DNA of 64,000 nt, taken from assembly GCA_958496175.1 (NCBI GenBank), contig OY292277.1:5704001-5768000 (forward strand). The letters are read 5' to 3'. The translations under genes and the position numbers were made by a program. Below are positions 41,796 to 51,055 of the stretch, in pieces. Numbering within the stretch: the stretch's first letter is position 1; every line of letters begins with the position of its first letter. Source of the DNA: Sisyra terminalis. Lineage: Eukaryota > Arthropoda > Insecta > Neuroptera > Sisyridae. Under the pieces are notes generated by a model. It searched no databases. It saw only the letters and a program-made list of their open reading frames with translations, and was not told the origin of the DNA.

Positions 41796-44700
41796 GGGAA
41801 AAATTTGCACAGCATGTACTGATAGCCTTGTACTTTCGATAGGCATCCTAAAAAAAATTTTTTTTAATCTGACCATTTTCGTGAAAAATCAACGATGGTT
41901 AACCCACGGTTTTTTTTGGCGAAAAATCTTTTTGTGCCGAAATCGAAAAAGATTTATATATTATCGTTCTATACATTGTTACGAACCCGAAACTGCCTTT
42001 GGTTCGAAAATCATCCCTTATATAACGATGGTACATGCAATTGTTGAAGAAGCCTCGTTCGTCTCTCCCTCTTAGTGGGAAGTAGGCATCCCTTAAACTG
42101 CATGTTCTTCCCTTAAACTTGGTTTGTTTTGGGAAAAATTTGCACAGCATGTACAGATAGCCTTGTACTTTCGATTGGCATCGAAAAAAAAATTTTTTTT
42201 AATCTGACCATTTTCGTGAAAAATCAACGATGGTTAACCCACGGTTTTTTTTGGCGAAAAATCTTTTTGTGTCGAAATCAAAAAAGATTGTTATATTATC
42301 GTTCTATACATTGTTACGAACCCGAAACTGCCTTTGGTTCGAAAATCATCCCTTATATAACGATGGTACATGCAATTGTTGAAGAAGCCACGTTCGGCTC
42401 TCCCTCTTAGTGGGAAGTAGGCATCCCTTAAACTGCATGTTCAACCCTTAAACGTGGTTTGTTTTGGGAAAAATTTGCACAGCATGTACAGATAGCCTTG
42501 TACTTTCGATTGGCATCCTAAAAAATTTTTTTTAATCTGACCATTTTCGTGAAAAATCAACGATGGTTAACCCACGGTTTTTTTTGGCGAAAAATCTTTT
42601 TGTGTCGAAATCAAAAAAGATTGTTATATTATCGTTCTATACATTGTTACGAACCCGAAACTGCCTTTGGTTCGAAAATCATCCCTTATATAACGATGGT
42701 ACATGCAATTGTTGAAGAAGCCTCGTTAGTCTCTCCCTCTTAGTGGGAAGTAGGCTTCCCTTAAACTGCATGTTCAACCCTTAAACGTGGTTTGTTTTGG
42801 GAAAAATTTGCACAGCATGTACAGATAGCCTTGTACTTTCGATTGGCATCGTAAAAAAAATTTTTTTTAATTTGACCTTTTGCGTGAAAAATCAACGATG
42901 GTTAACCCACGGTTTTTTTTGGCGAAAAATCTTTTTGTTTCGAAATCGAAAAAGATTGTTATATTATCGTTCTATTCATTGTTACGAACCCGAAACTGCC
43001 TTTGGTTCGAAAATCATCCCTTATATAACGATGGTACATGCAATTGTTGAAGAAGCCTCGTTCGTCTCTCCCTCTTAGTGGGAAGTAGGCATCCCTTAAA
43101 CTGCATGTTCAACCCTTAAACGTGGTTTGTTTTGGGAGAAATTTGCACAGCATGTACAGATAGCCTTGTACTTTCGATTGGCATCGAAAAAAAAATTTTT
43201 TTTAATTTGACCATTTTCGTGAAAAATCAACGATGGTTAACCCACGGTTTTTTTTGGCGAAAAATCTTTTTGTGTCGAAATCGAAAAAGATTGTTATATT
43301 GTCGTTCTATACATTGTTACGAACCCGAAACTGCCTTTGGTTCGAAAATCATCCCTTATATAACGATGGTACATGCAATTGTTGAAGAAGCCTCGTTAGT
43401 CTCTCCCTCTTAGTGGGAAGTAGGCATCCCTTAAACTGCATGTTCAACCCTTAAACGTGGTTTGTTTTGGGAAAAATTTGCACAGCATGTACTGATAGCC
43501 CTGTACTTTCGATTGGCATCCTAAAAAAAATTTTTTTTAATCTGACCATTTTCGTGAAAAATCAACGATGGTTAACCCACGGTTTTTTTTGGCGAAAAAT
43601 CTTTTTGTGTCGAAATCAAAAAAGATTGTTATATTATCGTTCTATACATTGTTACGAACCCGAAACTGCCTTTGGTTCGAAAATCATCCCTTATATAACG
43701 ATGGTACATGCAATTGTTGAAGAAGCCACGTTCGGCTCTCCCTCTTAGTGGGAAGTAGGCATCCCTTAAACTGCATGTTCAACCCTTAAACGTGGTTTGT
43801 TTTGGGAAAAATTTGCACAGCATGTACAGATAGCCTTGTACTTTCGATTGGCATCCTAAAAAAATTTTTTTAATTTGACCATTTTCGTGAAAAATCAACG
43901 ATGGTTAACCCACGGTTTTTTTTGGCGAAAAATCTTTTTGTGTCGAAATCGAAAAAGATTGTTATATTGTCGTTCTATACATTGTTACGAACCCGAAACT
44001 GCCTTTGGTTCGAAAATCATCCCTTATATAACGATGGTACATGCAATTGTTGAAGAAGCCTCGTTAGTCTCTCCCTCTTAGTGGGAAGTAGGCATCCCTT
44101 AAACTGCATGTTCAACCCTTAAACGTGGTTTGTTTTGGGAAAAATTTGCACAGCATGTACTGATAGCCCTGTACTTTCGATTGGCATCCTAAAAAAAATT
44201 TTTTTTAATCTGACCATTTTCGTGAAAAATCAACGATGGTTAACCCACGGTTTTTTTTGGCGAAAAATCTTTTTGTGCCGAAATCGAAAAAGATTGTTAT
44301 ATTATCGTTCTATTCATTGTTACGAACCCGAAACTGCCTTTGGTTCGAAAATCATCCCTTATATAACGATGGTACATGCAATTGTTGAAGAAGCCTCGTT
44401 CGTCTCTCCCTCTTAGTGGGAAGTAGGCATCCCTTAAACTGCATGTTCTTCCCTTAAACTTGGTTTGTTTTGGGAAAAATTTGCACAGCATGTACAGATA
44501 GCCTTGTACTTTCGATTGGCATCGAAAAAAAAATTTTTTTTAATCTGACCATTTTCGTGAAAAATCAACGATGGTTAACCCACGGTTTTTTTTGGCGAAA
44601 AATCTTTTTGTGTCGAAATCAAAAAAGATTGTTATATTATCGTTCTATACATTGTTACGAACCCGAAACTGCCTTTGGTTCGAAAATCATCCCTTATATA

Positions 44701-44930
44701 ACGATGGTACATGCAATTGTTGAAGAAGCCACGTTCGGCTCTCCCTCTTAGTGGGAAGTAGGCATCCCTTAAACTGCATGTTCAACCCTTAAACGTGGTT
44801 TGTTTTGGGAAAAATTTGCACAGCATGTACAGATAGCCTTGTACTTTCGATTGGCATCCTAAAAAAATTTTTTTAATTTGACCATTTTCGTGAAAAATCA
44901 ACGATGGTTAACCCGCGGTTTTTTTTTAAC
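41796..44930 (+). repeat. Distal end of the satellite array with a 7-unit-shift duplication
   Basis: The last nine to ten monomers mix variants from the preceding higher-order repeats. The rare sequence CATGTTCTTCCCTTAAACTTGG occurs only near 42,102 and 44,443, a shift of 2,341 bp (seven units), and the unit after it (ATCAAAAAAGATTG, GTTCGGCTC) is also shared. A five-unit shift (1,671 bp) links about 41,200-41,795 with 42,870-43,466. The array stops inside a monomer after GGTTAACCCGCGG near 44,917. The following ~40 bp, through GTCTGCCATTTTGATGG, match the shorter 186-bp type of unit rather than the 335-bp type. Confidence 0.85.
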
Positions 44931-45146
44931 GAAATATGTTTCGTCTGCCATTTTGATGGCTAGTTACTCTTACCATGGAATTACATCATTGGAATTATCC
45001 GTTTATTTACAATTTGTGTTAGTTAGGCAACCAATTTGTTCCAAAATGAAATTAGACTGCAGCATTAGCCCCTAGTTTATAGCTTGAAGTGTAAATTGTT
45101 GGACGTATGATTAGTTTTATTAATTTAATTAATTGTAATTTTACAG

Positions 45147-45229
45147 ATTCAACTTACCTGAAAATTGAGGACAAGGGCAGTTTTGTTGGAGTTGAAGACA
45201 GTATCAGCGTTTTGGCAGATTAATGTTTA
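45147..45229 (+). other. Exon-like segment in left arm (possible spliced transcript, part 1)
   Basis: Bounded by a good acceptor (AATTTTACAG) and a good donor (TTTA/GTAAGT). One frame is open from the acceptor to a TAA at 45,221, about 24 codons that include KIEDKGSFVGVEDS. The reverse-arm copy has an in-frame TAG at the corresponding place, so coding is not conserved between arms. No family is recognised. It may be the end of a captured host gene or a non-coding exon. Confidence 0.3.
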
Positions 45230-45294
45230 GTAAGTGGTTTTGTTGCTGAAACTTGTAAATATTGTTCTAATTGATTTTTTTTCACTATCTACAG

Positions 45295-45510
45295 GGGAAG
45301 CTGACTGAAGACATTAGAGAATTATTCATTGGATTTGAATTGTTCATCATTTTCATATGGACGTTTGAAGAATGAAAGTGCAACCTTCGGGAATCATCAA
45401 TCAAATTTCTCAAGGGTATCATTTCCTCAATTGGCATCTACCGAGAAGAATTCCAATGGATTTACTACAATAATTAATGATTTAAATTTTTTTTCAATAA
45501 ATCAGTGAAG
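45295..45510 (+). other. Exon-like segment in left arm (possible spliced transcript, part 2, with poly(A) signal)
   Basis: Follows a 65-bp putative intron ending TCACTATCTACAG, the same size class as the short introns of the ABC gene in this window. The segment reads openly from the acceptor for 26 codons to TGA (45,373-45,375), but not in frame with the preceding segment. AATAAA is present at 45,496-45,501. The reverse arm keeps a longer open version of the same frame. Function unknown. Confidence 0.3.
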
Positions 45511-46067
45511 TGAAAAGTGATAAAGTGGTTCAAGTAATAAATAATCAAAATATCAGACAATTCAAAAGCTTCTTATTAACTCAATAATAATTTTCATAAG
45601 ATTATTGATACAATTGACACTTTTACATAGATTATACAAACAATAGTAAATATGCACCAAACTGTTATTGTAATATTGTTTATGTATATTTAATTGATAT
45701 TAAACATCAATAAATTTATTTTAATAGAATACATTGTTTCAATTCGATTTACCGCTCCCATCCTCGTGAATTTTATTTTTCAGGAATTTTTTTTACAGTT
45801 AGAATACATATTAGAGTATAATTAATAAGTAATAAGATAAGTATAATAAAATATATAATAAATTTTGTTGTTACGAAAAAAAAGGACCAAGGATCTAAAA
45901 ATTTTCCAAAGTGGTTTGATAACTTTTCCAACTTAAACATGGAGCTATGGTTCGAATATATGATTGGGAAATTCTAATTATTTCGATGGAAATTGGTGTT
46001 CATTTTTCTACAAATCTCATAAGAATAGTTTATATATGAGTTTTAACGTAATTTACATATATCATAT

Positions 46068-46148
46068 GATAGCCGCATCGCTATGGTCGCCGCCATTACC
46101 GGAGCTGAGGACCCTGGTTCGCATCCCGAAGGGGTAAGTGTTTTTTCT
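46068..46148 (+). other. tRNA-like (Pol III-type) segment, copy A
   Basis: TAGCCGCATCGC at 46,070 resembles a tRNA A box, and GGTTCGCATCCC at 46,116-46,127 resembles a B box (GGTTCGANTCC) about 46 bp downstream. TTTTTT follows at 46,141, as a Pol III terminator would. The T-stem does not pair fully, so this is a tRNA-derived, SINE-like head or a decayed tRNA, not a functional tRNA. Confidence 0.45.
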
Positions 46149-46220
46149 TAAATATAATAATTGATTTCTATTCGTTACAGCTTACGATATCACTAATTAA
46201 CATTAATAATTGTTTCCAGA

Positions 46221-46300
46221 CATTGCATCATCGAAATATTCGATCGAACATTTCCAACCTTTCGGGGTTGCGAAATGATCGATCGATCGATGATGCAATA
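46221..46300 (+). other. Strong imperfect hairpin, copy A
   Basis: ATTGCATCATCGA at 46,222 pairs with TCGATGATGCAAT ending about 46,299. The upper stem CATTTCCAACC pairs with GGTTGCGAAATG around a TTTCG-type loop. About 78 nt form a single long hairpin. Equivalent hairpins occur in modules B and C. Confidence 0.7.
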
Positions 46301-47149
46301 TATTTTTAATTTTATTTTTGCTCATTGGTTTTGTGACGTCACTAAATTTCATATATAGGACGTCACTTATACGTCACCATCCAATGACGTCACTCAATGA
46401 CGTCATTCCCGAAAAAAATCGAAAAATGAGCGAGTTTTCGATTTTCGGGAAATAGGAATCAGAGAATGGCTTAGTTACGTAACGGGAGGCCTAAAAACCA
46501 TATCCTATAATCAATTTTTTTAATTTTTTTTTCCAAAAGTTTTCGGCCGAAAATCCGAAAAATCCCAAAAATAGGCCAAATATCTCGATTTTTTTCACTT
46601 TTTGCAACTTTAACGACGTTTTTAGCAAAAACTATAAATCGTAGGTTAACGATAGTAGTTTCATTCGATAGCGTTTGAATTACTCTATCGATGGTGTAAA
46701 TTTGGTCCGGGAAAACCTTAAGGGGAAAAACTTTTTTTTTCAACTTTACAGAAATTTCAAATCGTCGATGAAATGGTCGACGATTTTATGAATTTTTTTT
46801 TGTCGAATTTCTCGATGAAATTCACACCATAGGTGCATTATGATACAATCGAAGCTATTATATAAAAACATAATCACTTTTCGACGTTCTTAATGGAATT
46901 TTTCGAATTAATAAAGGTACATATTACGCATCATAATGCAATGCTAATGAAAATTGTTTTCTTGAAAAAAAGGATCAAAGACCTAAAAATTTTCCAATGT
47001 GGTTAGACAACTTTCCAACTTTAACATGGAGCAGCTATGGTTAAAATATTTTTGGGAAATTCTAATTATTTCGATCGAAAAATTTTTTCAAGTTCCAATC
47101 GATTGAAAAATCTTTATATATGAGTTTTAACGATCAATAAATATATCTT

Positions 47150-47230
47150 CCAATGGCCGAATCGATAAGCGCACGGAAAATGTGAAACGGAAAGACGAAG
47201 GATCGATCCCCCAACAAGGTAAAAGATTTT
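47150..47230 (+). other. tRNA-like segment, copy B
   Basis: TGGCCGAATCGATAAGCGC at 47,154 is close to the A-box region of type II tRNAs (Ser/Leu, TGGCCGAGNGG...TAAG). A weaker B-box-like GGATCGATCCC follows at 47,200-47,210. This copy supports a tRNA-Ser/Leu-like origin for the segment in all three modules. Confidence 0.45.
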
Positions 47231-47333
47231 TATATTTCTACTAACCAATTTCTAATTAATATCTATTCGTTACAGCTTAAATTAACACTTTCGATCGTTA
47301 ATAATTATCTTAACGTTAGTTTCAGCCGAATTA

Positions 47334-47382
47334 TTCGATCATCACTTCCAACCTTTCGGGGTTGAGAAGTGATCGATCGATT
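47334..47382 (+). other. Strong hairpin, copy B
   Basis: CGATCATCACTTCCAACC pairs with GGTTGAGAAGTGATCGATCG around a TTTCGG-type loop. The stem CACTTC/GAAGTG replaces CATTTC/GAAATG of copy A, a T-A to C-G compensated change. The lower TGCATCATCGA stem of A is lost. Confidence 0.65.
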
Positions 47383-47879
47383 ACGTAGTTTTTTTTTTTT
47401 TGGTTTGTACATATGACGTCATACATACGTCGTCTCCTAACGACGTCCCGAATGACGTCACCCAATGATGTCATTCCCGAAAAATTTCGAAAAATGGGCG
47501 AATTTTCGATTTTCCTGAAATAAGAATCAGAGAATGGCTTAGTTACGTAACGGGAGGCCTAAAAAACATATCCTATAATCAATATTTTTCATTTTTTGTT
47601 TCAAAAATTTTTGGGCCAAAATTTTGAAAAATCCCAAAAATAGGCCAAATATCTCGATTTTTTTCACTTTTTGCAACTTTAACGCCGTTTTTAGCAAAAA
47701 CTATAAATCGTAGGTTAACGATAGTAGGCTCATTCGATAGCGCTTGAATTACTCTATCGATGGTGTAAATAAGGTCTCGGAAAACCTTAAAGAAAAAAAC
47801 TTTTTTTTTCAACTTTACAAAAATTACAAATCGTCGATGAAACGGTCGACGTTTTTATGAATTTTTTTTTGTCGAATTT

Positions 47880-48125
47880 CTCGATGAAATTCACACCTTA
47901 GATGCCTAACGTTACGATTGAAACGAATATGTTAAAACTTTTTAGCTATTCGCTATACTTCATCGAATTTTTCGATAAAACAAGTTAACTTATGTAAAGC
48001 ATTAAGACGTTCATAAAAATTCATTATCGAAAAATTCAATGAAGGGTATCGAATAGCTAAAAAGTTTTTACATATTCGTTTCAATCGTAACGCTAGGCAT
48101 CTATGGTGTGAATTTCATCGAAAAA
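47880..48125. repeat. Inner palindrome between modules B and C
   Basis: CGATGAAATTCACACC...CGTTACGATTGAAACG...TTTTTAGCTATTCG on the left is followed by its reverse complement, CGAATAGCTAAAAAG... CGTTTCAATCGTAACG... GGTGTGAATTTCATCG, with a spacer around 47,960-48,045. It is centred near 48,003, so it is a second symmetry axis (B against C), distinct from the main axis near 47,466 (A against C). Confidence 0.75.
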
Positions 48126-48634
48126 TTCGACAAATAATTTTGCGGAAAAAATCGACGTGCATTTGGTCGACGAAATGAAAATTCTGTAAAGTTGAAAAAA
48201 AAGTTTTTCCCCTTAAGATTTTCCCGGACCAAATTTACACCATCGATAGAGTAATTCAAGCGCTATCGAATGAGCCTACTATTCTTAACCTTCGATTGAT
48301 AGTTTTTACTAAAAACGGCGTTAAATTTGAAAAAAGTGAAAAAAATCGAGATATTTGGCCTATTTTTGGGATTTTTCGGATTTTCGGCCGAAAACTTTTC
48401 GAAAAAAAAATTAAAAAAATTGATTATAGGATATGGTTTTTAGGCCTCCCGTGACGTAACTAAGTCATTCCCAGATTCCTATTTCCCGAAAATCGAAAAT
48501 TCGCTCATTTTTCGATTTTTTTCGGGCATGACGTCATTGAGTGACGTCATTGGTTGGTGACGTATAAATTACGTACTATATATGAAATTTAGTGACGTCA
48601 CAAAACAAATGAGCAAAAATAAAATGAAAAATAT

Positions 48635-48712
48635 ATTGCATCATCGATCGATCGATCATTTCCAACCCCGAAAGTTTGGAAGTGTTCGATCGAATATTTC
48701 GAAGATGCAATG
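48635..48712 (-). other. Strong hairpin, copy C
   Basis: The inverted counterpart of the copy A hairpin: TTGCATCATCGATCGATCG pairs with the CGATCG...TCGAAGATGCAA region. One upper-stem pair is mismatched here. Confidence 0.6.
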
Positions 48713-48784
48713 CCTGGAAACAACTATTAATGTTAATTATATATATTATAAGCTGTAAGGAATAGAAATCAATTATTATATTTA

Positions 48785-48865
48785 AGAAAAAACACTTACC
48801 CCTTCGGGATTCGAACCAGGGACCTCAGCTCCAGTAGTGGCGGCGACCTTAGCGATGCGGCTATC
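48785..48865 (-). other. tRNA-like segment, copy C
   Basis: On the - strand, TAGCCGCATCGCTAAGG leads to a near-consensus B box, GGTTCGAATCCC (48,807-48,818 on the + strand as GGGATTCGAACC), then TTTTTT (48,787-48,792). It is the best B box of the three copies. T-stem pairing is incomplete, so tRNA function is unlikely. Confidence 0.45.
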
Positions 48866-49990
48866 ATATGATATATTTAAATGACATTAAAACTCATATT
48901 TAAACTATTCTTATGAGATTTGTAGAAAAATTAAAAAAATTTTCAATCGAAATAATTAGAATTTCCCAACCATATTCGAACCATAGCTGCTCCATATTAA
49001 AGTTGGAAAAGTTGTCTAACCACATTGCAAAATTTTTTGGTCCTTCATCCTTTTTTTCGTAACAACACTATTGTATTATACCTGTTATTATACTTATCTT
49101 ATTACTTATTAATTAAACTCTAATATGTATTCTAACTGTAAAAAAAATTCCTGAAAAATAAAATTCACGAGGATGGGAGCGGTAAATCGAATTGAAACAA
49201 TGTATTCTATTAAAATAAATTTATTGATGTTTAATATCAATTAAATATACATAAACAATATTACAATAACAGTTTGGTGCATATTTACTATTGTTTGTAT
49301 AATCTATGTAAAAGTGTCAATTGTATCAATAATCTTATGAAAATTATTATTGAGTTAATAAGAAGCTTTTGAATTGTCTGATATTTTGATTATTTATTAC
49401 TTGAACCACTTTATCACTTTTCACTTCACTGATTTATTGAAACAAAATTTAAATCATTAATTATTGTAGTAAATCCATTGGTATTCTTCTCAGTAGATGC
49501 CAATTGCGGAAATGATATCCTTGGTGAATTTGATTTAAGATTCTCGAACGATGCACTTCCATTCTTCAAACATCCATATGAAAATGATGAACAATTCAAA
49601 TCCAATGAATAATTCTCTAATGTCTTCAGCCAGCTTCCCTCGTAGATAATGAAAAAAATTAATTAAAACAATATTTCAGGTTTTAGCAACAATACCACTT
49701 ACTAAACATTAATCTGCCAAAAGTGTGATACTGTCTTCAACTACAACAAAATTGCACTTGTCCTAAATTTTCAGGTAAGTTGAATCTGTAAAATTACATT
49801 GATTTAAATTAATAAAACAAGTCATACCTCCAATTTATACATCAAGTTATAAACTAGGGGCTAATGCTGCAGTCAAATTACATTCTTGAACAAATGGTTG
49901 CCTAACTTGAACAATTTGTAAATAAATGGATAATTCCAAAGATGATATTTCCTCATAAGGGTAACTTTTCATCAAAGTGCACGAAGAAAT

Positions 49991-50143
49991 CATCAAACCA
50001 TCTACACTTCGATCGCATGTGCCATCGTTAAATAAGGGATGATTTTCGAACTAAGAACGGTTTCGGGTTCGTAACAATGTATTAAACGTTAATATAACAA
50101 TCTTTATACAATTCGAAACAAAAGCATTTTCCGTCAAAAAAAA
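49991..50143 (-). repeat. Degenerate partial 335-bp satellite copy, inverted
   Basis: Reads in the opposite direction to the main array: GCCATCGTTAAATAAGGGATGATTTTCG, GTTTCGGGTTCGTAACAATG and AATATAACAATCTTTAT are the reverse complement of the monomer centre. It is much more diverged than any unit of the main array. Confidence 0.85.
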
Positions 50144-51055
50144 ACCAGTAGGTTAACCATCGTTGATTTTTCACGAAATCGTTAAAATTCAAAAAAATGT
50201 TTTAAGGGGGCAAATTGACATTATATGTCTTACTGTGCATGTTGTGCAAATTTCACGGAAAAAAAACACGTTTAAGGGAGAAAAAATACCATCAAAATGG
50301 CAGAAAAAATAATTTTTCGTCAAGAAAAAACCGTGGGTTACACAGCGTTGATTTTTCACTAAATCGTCAAATTTCAAAAAAAAAAAAATTTAAGATGCAA
50401 ATCCGAAAAACATGTCTTACTGTGCTCGCTGTGCAAATTTTTCTGAAAACAAAACACGTTTAAGGGATGAAATCGACCATCAAAGTGGCAGAAGTAAACA
50501 TTTTTCCTCAAAAAAAAAACCGTGGGTTAACCATCGTGGTTTTTTCACGAAATCTTCAATTTTAAAAAAAAAAAATTAAGAATGCCAATCGAAATCACAT
50601 GTCTTACTGTGCATGCTGTGTAAATTTTTCTGAAAACAATCCACGTTTAAGGGAAGAAATCGGCCCTCAAAGTGGCAGAAAAAATAAATTTTCGTCAAGA
50701 AAAAACCGTGGGTTAACCATCGTTGATTTTTCACGAAAAACCACAAATTTCAAAAAAAATTTTTAGTATGCCAATCGAAAGTATACGTCCATTTGTGCAT
50801 TCTGTGCAAATTTTTCTGAAAACAATCCACGTTTAAGGGAAGAAATCGGCCATCAAAGTGGCAGAAAAAATAATTTTTCGTCAAGAAAAAACCGTTGGTT
50901 AAACATCGTTGATTTTTCACGAAATTTCAAAAAAAAAAATTTTAAGGATGTTAATCCGAAAAACATGTCTTACTGTGCTTGCAGTGCAAATTTTTGCGAA
51001 AACAAACTACCTTTAAGGGCTGAAATGGTCCATCAAAATGCCAGAAAAAATCATT
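50144..51055 (-). repeat. Short satellite relative: five tandem units of about 186 bp, inverted
   Basis: The anchor GGTTAACCATCGTTGATTT-like sequence recurs at 50,151, 50,336, 50,525, 50,711 and 50,897 (steps 185, 189, 186, 186). Each unit shares with the 335-bp monomer (in reverse complement) the TTTTTCACGAAA, ATGCCAATCGAAA, GCTGTGCAAATTTTTC and CCACGTTTAAGGG segments. It lacks the monomer's middle part with TATATAA and the TTCGAA region, and has instead GAAATCGACCATCAAAGTGGCAGAAAAAATAA-type sequence (two segments either side of CATCAAAGTGG). Units differ markedly from each other, so this array is older or not homogenised. The open frames at 50,189-50,463 are by-products. Confidence 0.9.

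Larger units (their letters stand above)
1..44930 (+). repeat. 335-bp satellite DNA array (about 134 head-to-tail copies)
   Basis: Anchor motifs (GGGAAAAATTTGCACAGC, AATCAACGATGGTTAACCC, CTTATATAACGATGGTAC, CTCCCTCTTAGTGGGAAG) recur every 334-336 bp with no interruption. The array enters from the left edge in mid-monomer and ends in mid-monomer near 44,930. Each monomer contains an A7-8/T7-8 tract, a GGTTAACCCACGG segment followed by T8, a TATATAA box-like motif and a short dyad CGAACC...GGTTCG. Most copies differ by a few substitutions; indels lie mainly in the A/T tracts and in TCTCTCCC/TCTCCCC. Such an array is typical of heterochromatin (pericentromeric, subtelomeric or interstitial); which of these cannot be told. 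The recurrent open frame starts at TTG, so coding is not supported. Confidence 0.98.
45880..46850 (+). repeat. Module A of the palindrome (about 1 kb)
   Basis: Starts with AAAAAGGACCAAGGATCTAA and runs to the AATTCACACCATAGGTGC region. In order it holds a CTAAAAATTTTCC / ACATGGAGCTATGG block, a tRNA-like segment, a strong hairpin, a TGACGTCA cluster (46,334; 46,385; 46,398), an ACGTAACGGGAGGCCT block and a block around CCATCGATGGTGTAAATTTG-like sequence. Module B repeats it directly and module C is its inverted partner. The reverse-strand open frame at 46,471-46,743 begins at TTG within an A-run and is shifted by that run in module C, so it is not taken as a gene. Confidence 0.8.
46963..47930 (+). 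repeat. Module B of the palindrome (direct copy of A, lying in the loop)
   Basis: Repeats module A in the same orientation, about 1.1 kb downstream: AAAAAAAGGATCAAAGACC, ACATGGAGCAGCTATGG, tRNA-like segment, hairpin, TGACGTCA at 47,414 and 47,453, GTTACGTAACGGGAGGCC, CATCGATGGTGTAAATAAGG. It is more diverged from A than C is. A pairs with C in the large palindrome, so B fills almost all of the loop between them and is either a duplication of A or an independent insertion. Confidence 0.8.
48083..49053 (-). repeat. Module C of the palindrome (inverted partner of A)
   Basis: Reverse complement of module A, with the same order of blocks on the - strand. It carries TGACGTCA at 48,529, 48,542 and 48,593. 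Like B, it has ATGGAGCAGCTATGG where A lacks AGC, so B and C share a state that A lost or never had. Confidence 0.8.
44931..49990. mobile_element. 5-kb palindromic (foldback-like) element joined to satellite at both ends
   Basis: The left part (44,965-46,850) reappears as its reverse complement in the right part (48,083-49,970). Matching landmarks have nearly constant coordinate sums of about 94,930-94,936: CTGCAG at 45,057/49,867; ACCGCTCCCATCCTCGTGAA at 45,753/49,164; the tRNA-like segment ending 46,140/beginning 48,793. The arms are clearly diverged, so this is not a simple assembly fold. Satellite lies outside both arms and points in opposite directions (+ on the left, - on the right), so the inverted symmetry extends into the satellite. 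No transposase-like reading frame is visible; target-site duplications cannot be defined. It could be a non-autonomous foldback transposon or an inverted duplication at the array edge. Confidence 0.8.

Noticed and set aside
272..44751. A recurrent 93-residue open frame (and 64-, 68-, 76-residue versions) in most satellite copies
   Set aside because: It starts at TTG, has no ATG near its start, is broken by single changes in many copies (for example TAA in ATTGTAATATT) and simply reflects homogenised monomers.
1..44930. CRISPR array or bacterial repeat region
   Set aside because: The repeats are contiguous with no variable spacers, and the neighbouring gene is spliced.
1..44930. CENP-B-box-like motif in the monomer
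   Set aside because: I looked for TTCGnnnnAnnCGGG on both strands; the TTCG and CGGG parts are present separately but not at the required spacing.
46068..46148. A functional tRNA gene
   Set aside because: The T-stem pairs only partly and no convincing acceptor or anticodon stem can be drawn in any of the three copies.
46471..47812. Reverse-strand frames of 90 and 77 residues in modules A and B as a conserved protein
   Set aside because: No ATG start in the A copy, low-complexity A/T-run start, and the equivalent in module C is out of frame after an A-run length change.
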